From NCBI GenBank assembly GCA_905236925.1, contig CAJOQS010000102.1, positions 1 to 12,060 of the forward strand: a DNA stretch of 12,060 nucleotides. The letters run 5' to 3'. Shown here piece by piece: positions 7,305 through 12,060 of this stretch (position 1 is the stretch's first letter; every line of letters starts with the position of its first letter). Source of the stretch: an uncultured Lachnospiraceae bacterium (GTDB lineage Bacteria; Bacillota; Clostridia; Lachnospirales; Lachnospiraceae). Position numbers and translations under genes: made by a program. Below the pieces are notes generated by a model, which ran no database searches, was not told where the DNA came from, and worked only from the letters and a program-made list of their open reading frames with translations.

Positions 7305-8051
7305 ATGGAAGATAATAATGTGATCATCGAAGTCCGAAATGCCAAAAAGATATATAAGATGGGTCAGGAAAGGATAAAGGCGGTCGACGGCATCAGCTTC
7401 ACCGTTAAAAAAGGTGAGTTCTGCTGTCTGCTGGGAACCTCGGGTTCCGGTAAATCCACTCTCCTGAACCTTATGGCAGGTATCGAGAAGCTTACAGACG
7501 GCGATGTTTTTATTAAAGGACAATCGATCAGGAAAATGAGCGAAAACAAGCTCAGCAGATTCCGTCAGGACAATTTGGGGTTTGTATTCCAGTCCTACAA
7601 TCTGCTTGGGTCTATGACCGCTCTGGAAAATGTCGAGCTGCCGCTGGTCTTCAAGAAGGTTCCCGCAGCGAAGCGCAGAAGGATGGCGCGCGGAATCCTG
7701 AAGAAGGTCGGCCTGTCCGAACGAATGAATCACAAGCCCAAGGAGATGTCCGGCGGACAGCAGCAGCGCGTCGGAATTGCGAGGGCTTTCGTCGCGAGAC
7801 CCGAGGTGGTTTTTGCCGACGAGCCGACGGGAAACCTTGATTCCAAAACAACTATTGAGGTTATGGATCTGATCAAGGCAATGGCTGCCAAGAACAGCCA
7901 GACCATTGTCATGGTCACACATGATGTATCGCTTGCCGCGTATGCGGACAAGATAATACGCATCAAAGACGGACACATAGAGAGTATAGAAGAGAATTGC
8001 AGGAAAGATTTGACGGAACAGAAGGGGGATCAATCAGATGAAGATATTTAA
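7305..8051 (+). CDS. ABC transporter ATP-binding protein, MacB/LolD/YknY type
   Basis: This is the cytoplasmic ATPase subunit, 248 aa, that powers the membrane complex encoded downstream. All nucleotide-binding motifs are intact: Walker A GTSGSGKST (44-52), Q-loop Gln96 in FVFQSYNLL, signature SGGQQQR (149-155), Walker B VVFADE with catalytic Glu173, D-loop GNLDS and H-loop His206 in MVTHD. The sequence around the Q-loop and PTGNLDS is typical of ATPases paired with FtsX/MacB permeases, which couple ATP hydrolysis to mechanical transmission or export across the envelope rather than to import. A short C-terminal acidic extension (about 230-248) follows the core. ATG 7305 is the only in-frame start after the stop at 7278; its ribosome binding site is weak (AAGG at 7294-7297), while a better GAGGAG at 7281-7286 is 18 bases away. 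The 3' end overlaps the next gene by 14 bases. Confidence 0.95.
   Translation: MEDNNVIIEVRNAKKIYKMGQERIKAVDGISFTVKKGEFCCLLGTSGSGKSTLLNLMAGIEKLTDGDVFIKGQSIRKMSENKLSRFRQDNLGFVFQSYNLLGSMTALENVELPLVFKKVPAAKRRRMARGILKKVGLSERMNHKPKEMSGGQQQRVGIARAFVARPEVVFADEPTGNLDSKTTIEVMDLIKAMAAKNSQTIVMVTHDVSLAAYADKIIRIKDGHIESIEENCRKDLTEQKGDQSDEDI
8022..8028 (+). promoter_or_regulatory. Ribosome binding site for the multi-Ig protein, inside the ATPase gene
   Basis: AAGGGGG lies 9 bases before ATG 8038, within the last codons of the ATPase gene. With the 14-base overlap it supports coupled translation and fixes the start of the exported protein just before its signal peptide. Confidence 0.6.
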
Positions 8052-10575
8052 CAGAAGACTTGCAGGCATTGTGGCGTGCCTGCTTTCAGCGATACTGATA
8101 GTATCGGGGATGGGAGGAACCGAAGCCGGGGCAGCGGTCACAACGTATCTTACGGTGACCGGGACAACACCCGTCATTTATCCCGGAAAAACAACACATG
8201 TCAGCGTACCGGTTTCTCTTCAGGATCAGAATTTTTACTTTACTGTTTCGTTCTTTAAAGCAACTGTTCTTGAAGGTGATCTCACGGTAAGCAACTTAAC
8301 CGTCAAGAACAAGGATGGCTATAAGATACCGGATTACTACAATGATATTTCTTCTTCCAACGGTTCAAAATATACTATTGAATTTGATGTGACCGCAGAT
8401 GAAGAACTGGCGATCGGAAAGTATACCGTCAGGATCTCCGCATACGGAAACGACTGGTCGGATGAATCGGATTCGGATGTTACGGTGACTCTTGCCGACA
8501 TAGATGTGGCTGTTAAATCCGAGCTTGCGCTTCCCGATCTGATCATTACCGGTGCAACTTTTGGCAAGGATATTTTCCAGGGTACATCTTCAACGATGAC
8601 TCTGACGATCAAGAACGCCGGAGATATCGCAAGCTACGGAAACACCGTTACCGTAAGCTTTCCTTCGGGTGTAAAGCCCGATTACAACGTATCAAGGGTA
8701 AAGATCAGCGACCTCAGGGCCGGCGAAACGACCAGAGTCGAGATACCGTTTACTGTTCAGCAGAATGCAGAAACAGGAAACAAAGAGATTCCCGTTGTGA
8801 TCTCGGGTAAGACAAAAAAAGGAACTGCAGCTTCTTCCGAAGGACAGTCCGTCTACATGACCATCCTGTCCTCCAATCAGAACGAGCTGGCTAACAAGCC
8901 CTCTCTTTCGGTAACCACGGAGAACAACTACAAGGATATAACACCCGGCGCGAACGACAAGATCGTTCTGCAGCTGGCCAACATCGGAGGACTGACCGCG
9001 ACCGATATCAAGGTCAGCAGCGACAGCTTCGGTGTTTCGAGCGGCATCACCAAGACCTACACAACGGACAGTATCGCCGTTGAGGACATAAGAGCCAAGA
9101 AGAACAAGAGCGTAAAGATTCCCTTTACCGTTTCCGGGGATATCACTGCGGGTCTTCATGAGATCGTCATCAAGGTAAACTATAAGGACGATAAGGGCAC
9201 CGCCTATGAAGAAACGCTTACCATGTATCTTAAGGTTGCGGCGGACAAGGCAGGTAAGGACTCCAAGAACAACCTCGTTATCAAGAATGTTTCGCAGAGC
9301 CCCTCAAGCCCCTATGCCGGAGGCAGGGTAACTATCTCGTTTGATATCATGAATGACGGCGATTCCGCAATCAGCGACCTGAAGGTTTCGGGAACAGGAC
9401 TCAGCAGCAGCGGATTCGAGCCGGTTTCCAACGATCCCACCGTATCTGTCGGAACCATCAAGGCCAATGCGTCCAAGCATGTAAACATCACATTTAAGTG
9501 CGGCAAGAACATTTCCGAGGGCAGCAATCCCTTAGGACTGGTTTTTGAGTATACCGATGCCAACAGTCAGGTCAAGACTGTTGAAAAAAGCCTGTATGTC
9601 CTGAATGTTATCCCTGCGGGCGACGGAACCAAGGATGTCGGACGTCCTAAGCTGATCGTCAGCGAATATGCTACCGACGAGGATATCCTGAAGGCCGGAA
9701 GCGCGTTCGGTTTTACATTTACTCTCAAGAACACTCATGCTTCGAAGACCGCCAAGAATATCAAGATCACGGTTTCCCAGGCGGACGGAATATTCGAGCC
9801 CGAAAAAGGAACCAACATCTTCTACATCGACGAGATCAAGGCGGGCGAGGTAGCGGTTCAGGAGATCCGTCTTAAGACCAGGTCCGATGCGACCACCGGA
9901 GATTATCCTCTCAGCCTTAAGGTTGAATACGAATACGACGACATGTCGGAGGTCGACAAGGAGAAGGGCGGAGTAAGCGAAGAGAATACGATCAAGCTCC
10001 GCGCTATCGAGAACTACAGACCCGTTATCGAGAATATCAACATGGATTCCTATGCAGGAATCAATGTGGGCGAGCCTGTCGATCTGAACATGGAATTCTA
10101 CAACATGGGCAAGTCGACTCTCGGCAACGTTTTTGTTACGATCGAGGGCGATTTCGAGCTGGCCAATCACAGCAACATGAGCTATGTCGGCGCAGTTAAC
10201 GGCTACAGCTCGGAGTATATCACGGTTTCAGTCGTTCCGCTGATGAGCGGAGATGCGACCGGTACGGTAACGGTTCACTTTGAGGACAGCAACGGCGATG
10301 AGGTAACCCTCTCGCAGGATTTCTTCCAGTATGTTAATGACACCAGCTATGATCCCGGCTTCGATCCCGGTTTTGATCCCGGCTATGATCCGGGCTTCGA
10401 TCCCGGTTTTGAACCGGTAGATGAAGAGGACGGCGCCAAGAAGATACTCGGCCTTCCTCTGTGGCTCTTCATACCCGCATGCGGCGCTGTTGCAGGCGTT
10501 GCAGCGACCATTATCGTTGTCATTGTAAAGCGCAGGAAGAAGAAAGCCGGGGTTGAGGAAGATGAGGATTATTGA
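8038..10575 (+). CDS. Secreted, membrane-anchored protein with about six Ig-like (CARDB/NEW3-like) domains
   Basis: The 845-aa protein starts with a clear signal peptide (KIFNRR, then a hydrophobic stretch at about 8-26; cleavage probably near AGA-AV, residues 31-34). It ends with a membrane helix (about 806-830) and the basic stop-transfer KRRKKK, so the bulk faces outside the cell. The ectodomain divides into repeated beta-sandwich units starting near residues 34, 163, 288, 411, 537 and 661. Each has the pattern LxLxNxGxxxxxxxxV, a middle strand with D-x-(L/I)-x-A-(G/K/N) and a closing strand, as in the COG1361/CARDB/NPCBM-associated families. A Asp-Pro-Gly repeat (772-791) links them to the helix. 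Encoded between ATPase and permease with 14-base overlaps on both sides, it is probably an extracellular part of that complex, in the place of a MacA/YknX adaptor. No coiled-coil hairpin or lipoyl domain of true adaptors is visible. Ligand and cargo are unknown. Confidence 0.88.
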   Translation: MKIFNRRLAGIVACLLSAILIVSGMGGTEAGAAVTTYLTVTGTTPVIYPGKTTHVSVPVSLQDQNFYFTVSFFKATVLEGDLTVSNLTVKNKDGYKIPDYYNDISSSNGSKYTIEFDVTADEELAIGKYTVRISAYGNDWSDESDSDVTVTLADIDVAVKSELALPDLIITGATFGKDIFQGTSSTMTLTIKNAGDIASYGNTVTVSFPSGVKPDYNVSRVKISDLRAGETTRVEIPFTVQQNAETGNKEIPVVISGKTKKGTAASSEGQSVYMTILSSNQNELANKPSLSVTTENNYKDITPGANDKIVLQLANIGGLTATDIKVSSDSFGVSSGITKTYTTDSIAVEDIRAKKNKSVKIPFTVSGDITAGLHEIVIKVNYKDDKGTAYEETLTMYLKVAADKAGKDSKNNLVIKNVSQSPSSPYAGGRVTISFDIMNDGDSAISDLKVSGTGLSSSGFEPVSNDPTVSVGTIKANASKHVNITFKCGKNISEGSNPLGLVFEYTDANSQVKTVEKSLYVLNVIPAGDGTKDVGRPKLIVSEYATDEDILKAGSAFGFTFTLKNTHASKTAKNIKITVSQADGIFEPEKGTNIFYIDEIKAGEVAVQEIRLKTRSDATTGDYPLSLKVEYEYDDMSEVDKEKGGVSEENTIKLRAIENYRPVIENINMDSYAGINVGEPVDLNMEFYNMGKSTLGNVFVTIEGDFELANHSNMSYVGAVNGYSSEYITVSVVPLMSGDATGTVTVHFEDSNGDEVTLSQDFFQYVNDTSYDPGFDPGFDPGYDPGFDPGFEPVDEEDGAKKILGLPLWLFIPACGAVAGVAATIIVVIVKRRKKKAGVEEDEDY
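10351..10410 (+). repeat. 12-bp tandem repeat encoding five DPG(F/Y) units
   Basis: Five in-frame copies of GATCCCGGCTTC-like units encode DPGF, DPGF, DPGY, DPGF, DPGF, with a degenerate sixth unit beginning EP. Differences are mostly the last base or two of the Phe/Tyr codon and one CCC/CCG change. The tract lies between the last Ig-like domain and the membrane helix, so it is probably an extended wall- or membrane-proximal spacer. Confidence 0.9.
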
Positions 10576-11893
10576 TCTGATCAAGATGGGCCTTCGCAAC
10601 CTCTTCAGGCGTAAGGCACGAACGATCCTTACGGTCGTGGGAGTCGTGATCGGTACTGTTTCCATCGTAGTCATGATCTCGGTCGGAATCGGAATGAACA
10701 AAAGCTTTGAGGCTTCAGTTCTTGAAAACGGAAGCATGACGGTCATCGATGTCCAGGCGAATTCCTGGGAATGGGACGAAGAAAACGGTTCCTCGGTCAC
10801 CAAACAGACGCTGAATCCGCAGGTTGTCGAGAATCTCAAGGCCATCGAGCATGTCAAGAGCGTTACCCCTGTGTTCTACGCGGATGCGCAGTTCTTCAGC
10901 GGGAAATATCAGTCGTGGTCCAGCATCATGGTAATGGATATGGACTGCTACAAGGAGTTCGGTTATCCGGCGCTTGAGGACGGAACTTATCCCTCCAAGG
11001 AGAATTCCGCGGATACACTGTTCTTTGGTTCCGAATCCATCAACGATTTCTATGACTGGAGCAGCAACCATTACTCGACCAAGACCATTGATCTGGACAG
11101 GGATAAGATCACGCTGAAATTTACAACCTATCAGCCCAAGGGCAAGAAGGAATTCGAATATAAGATCGTTAACCGCAAGCGTATCGCGGCTCCAGAAAGT
11201 GGCTATTCCGAAGCGAGCTGGAACGTTTTCATGGATATCGATATGTACAGGGACCTTTACACGAAGTATTCGAAGACGCTGAAGGGCGAGGACCGCAAGA
11301 AGGCGCTTGAATCGCTGGAGTCATATCAGGCTATACGAATCAATGTCGACAACATGAACAATGTTACCGCCGTTCAGGATGCGATCGAGGCGCTCGGCTT
11401 CAAATCGACATCCGACATGGAGTACATCGAGCCCATGCAGAAAACCGCGAAGATGCTCGAGATGATACTCGGTGCGATCGGTGCAGTTGCGATGCTGGTT
11501 TCGGCGATAAACATCGCGAATACGATGATCATGTCTATCTACGAAAGAACCAGGGAGATCGGTATCATGAAGGTTCTCGGCTGCAAGGTCGGAGACATCA
11601 GAAAGCTCTTCCTGTTTGAAGCGGGAATGATAGGTCTGATCGGAGGACTGATCGGAATCGGGTTAAGCTATGCGGCATCGTGGGCCCTGAATAAATACGG
11701 TGCGGAGATAATCGGCGCGATCATGAGCGGAGGCTACAGCTCTGAAGCTGCCGCTGCCGCTTCCGTAATCCCGCTCTGGCTGCCTTTGTTCGGCGCGGCG
11801 TTTGCGATGGCGGTAGGTATTGTTTCCGGTTTCATCCCTGCGCTTAAGGCCACAAAGATTTCCGCGATAGAAGCGATGAAGACAAGTGAATGA
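10562..11893 (+). CDS. ABC transporter permease, FtsX/MacB family
   Basis: From ATG 10562 the protein has 443 aa and the family layout: basic N-terminus (NLFRRKART), first membrane helix (about 20-44), a large extracytoplasmic domain (about 45-297), then three helices (about 301-325, 348-374 and 403-428). The conserved FtsX cytoplasmic segment ERTREIGIMKVLGCK follows the second helix, and the C-terminus PALKATKISAIEAMK is diagnostic for this family. It would dimerise and work with the ATPase at 7305 in mechanotransmission or export of an envelope-active molecule such as a peptide or lipoprotein. An alternative TTG start at 10553 is in frame. ATG is preferred because it gives the same 14-base overlap seen at the previous junction, although GAGG at 10555-10558 is very close to it and GGGG at 10549-10552 may serve instead. 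The downstream gene converges on it with a 2-base gap. Confidence 0.94.
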   Translation: MRIIDLIKMGLRNLFRRKARTILTVVGVVIGTVSIVVMISVGIGMNKSFEASVLENGSMTVIDVQANSWEWDEENGSSVTKQTLNPQVVENLKAIEHVKSVTPVFYADAQFFSGKYQSWSSIMVMDMDCYKEFGYPALEDGTYPSKENSADTLFFGSESINDFYDWSSNHYSTKTIDLDRDKITLKFTTYQPKGKKEFEYKIVNRKRIAAPESGYSEASWNVFMDIDMYRDLYTKYSKTLKGEDRKKALESLESYQAIRINVDNMNNVTAVQDAIEALGFKSTSDMEYIEPMQKTAKMLEMILGAIGAVAMLVSAINIANTMIMSIYERTREIGIMKVLGCKVGDIRKLFLFEAGMIGLIGGLIGIGLSYAASWALNKYGAEIIGAIMSGGYSSEAAAAASVIPLWLPLFGAAFAMAVGIVSGFIPALKATKISAIEAMKTSE

Positions 11894-11895
11894 TA

Positions 11896-12060
11896 TCAGT
11901 TGAATGATATGGATCGTAATCTCGGGATCAGAAGCGATGCTATGATCCCGATTACCAGGCCTGCAACGGAGCCGCTGATAACAAGTACGGGAAAATAATA
12001 CAGAACGGCTTGTCCGAGCATGAGCCATGCGAGGAGTATCTGCCCCATATTGTGGCAGAC
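11896..12060 (-). CDS. Gx transporter / heptaprenyl diphosphate synthase component I-like membrane protein (C-terminal part)
   Basis: On the minus strand a frame enters from the right edge and runs 54 codons to a TGA (complement of 11896-11898). It reads VCHNMGQILLAW, then a hydrophobic stretch with LYYFPVLVISGSVAGLVIG and a short basic tail PRLRS. The motif H-N-x-G-Q followed by YY-x-P-V-L-x-x-S-G-x-x-x-G-L is characteristic of the Gx transporter family (PF07456-like, once named heptaprenyl diphosphate synthase component I). These are small integral membrane proteins related to ECF S components and often found near FMN-binding/ApbE and NusG-domain genes. The N-terminal two thirds and the start lie outside the window. 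Substrate is not established. Recognition is by motif only. Confidence 0.75.
   Translation of the reverse strand, partial: VCHNMGQILLAWLMLGQAVLYYFPVLVISGSVAGLVIGIIASLLIPRLRSISFN
11916..11955. repeat. Imperfect inverted repeat at the convergent gene ends
   Basis: CGGGATCA (11923-11930) pairs with TGATCCCG (11943-11950) across 12 bases, and outer arms GTAAT (11916-11920) and ATTAC (11951-11955) extend the stem past a two-base bulge. It lies within the last codons of the minus-strand gene and 22 bases beyond the permease stop. Neither strand has a T-run after it, so it is not a canonical terminator, but it could stabilise or pause either transcript. Confidence 0.45.

Noticed and set aside
7288..7323. 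Possible leader peptide MIKVIAWKIIM overlapping the ATPase start
   Set aside because: GAGGAG is only one base before its ATG, too close for initiation, and nothing about the peptide suggests attenuation.
7242..8033. Minus-strand frame of 263 codons opposite the ABC ATPase gene
   Set aside because: The plus strand encodes a complete ATPase with every motif; the antisense product resembles no family I recognise.
10553..10555. TTG start for the permease
   Set aside because: It is in frame but adds only three residues; ATG 10562 is a better codon and reproduces the 14-base overlap of the preceding junction.
11916..11955. Bidirectional intrinsic terminator between the convergent genes
   Set aside because: The stem is imperfect, lies within the minus-strand coding region and has no T-run on either strand, so it is reported only as an inverted repeat.
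11663..12028. Minus-strand frame of 121 codons at the right end
   Set aside because: It overlaps the permease and is in a different frame from the Gx-transporter-like reading at 11896-12060, which has clear family motifs and a stop fitting the convergent boundary.

Overview
The window looks like the chromosome of an anaerobic Gram-positive Firmicute, most likely Lachnospiraceae (Butyrivibrio/Roseburia-like). The reasons are the mid-range GC, strong AGGAG-type ribosome binding sites, a propeller-type hybrid kinase with a C-terminal HPt, a 7TM protein fused to HD-GYP, a Gx-type ECF S component, and no outer-membrane genes. The taxonomic call is inferred from gene content, not from a marker gene.

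Region 1 (2-6238, + strand) is a tightly spaced three-gene signalling operon. It opens with the 3' part of a very large membrane hybrid histidine kinase (beta-propeller repeats, Y_Y_Y-like domain, one membrane helix, HisKA, HATPase, receiver, HPt, helical tail). Thirteen bases later comes a pseudo-receiver/receiver response regulator with no DNA-binding domain. Twenty-three bases after that comes a seven-helix membrane protein with a catalytically degenerate HD-GYP domain and two tandem copies of a C-terminal beta-rich domain. Together they suggest a His-Asp-His-Asp phosphorelay whose output would be protein-protein signalling, not transcription. This is the most unusual part of the window.

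Region 2 (6239-7304) holds a monocistronic cytidylate kinase-like gene. It has its own good promoter, a short 5'-UTR hairpin and a strong intrinsic terminator. The 354-base gap that follows carries a decayed 3'- and 5'-truncated gene fragment, a 16-bp perfect palindrome and a candidate promoter.

Region 3 (7305-11893, + strand) is a three-gene ABC cassette: an MacB/LolD/YknY-type ATPase, a secreted, membrane-anchored protein with about six Ig-like (CARDB/NEW3-like) domains, and an FtsX/MacB-type permease. Each junction overlaps by exactly 14 bases, so translation is probably coupled. The multi-Ig protein sits where a MacA/YknX adaptor would normally be encoded.

Region 4 (11896-12060, - strand) is the C-terminal end of a convergent Gx transporter/heptaprenyl-diphosphate-synthase-component-I-like membrane protein. 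Its stop codon lies only 2 bases from the permease stop. I saw no tRNA, rRNA, CRISPR, insertion sequence, attachment site or origin.
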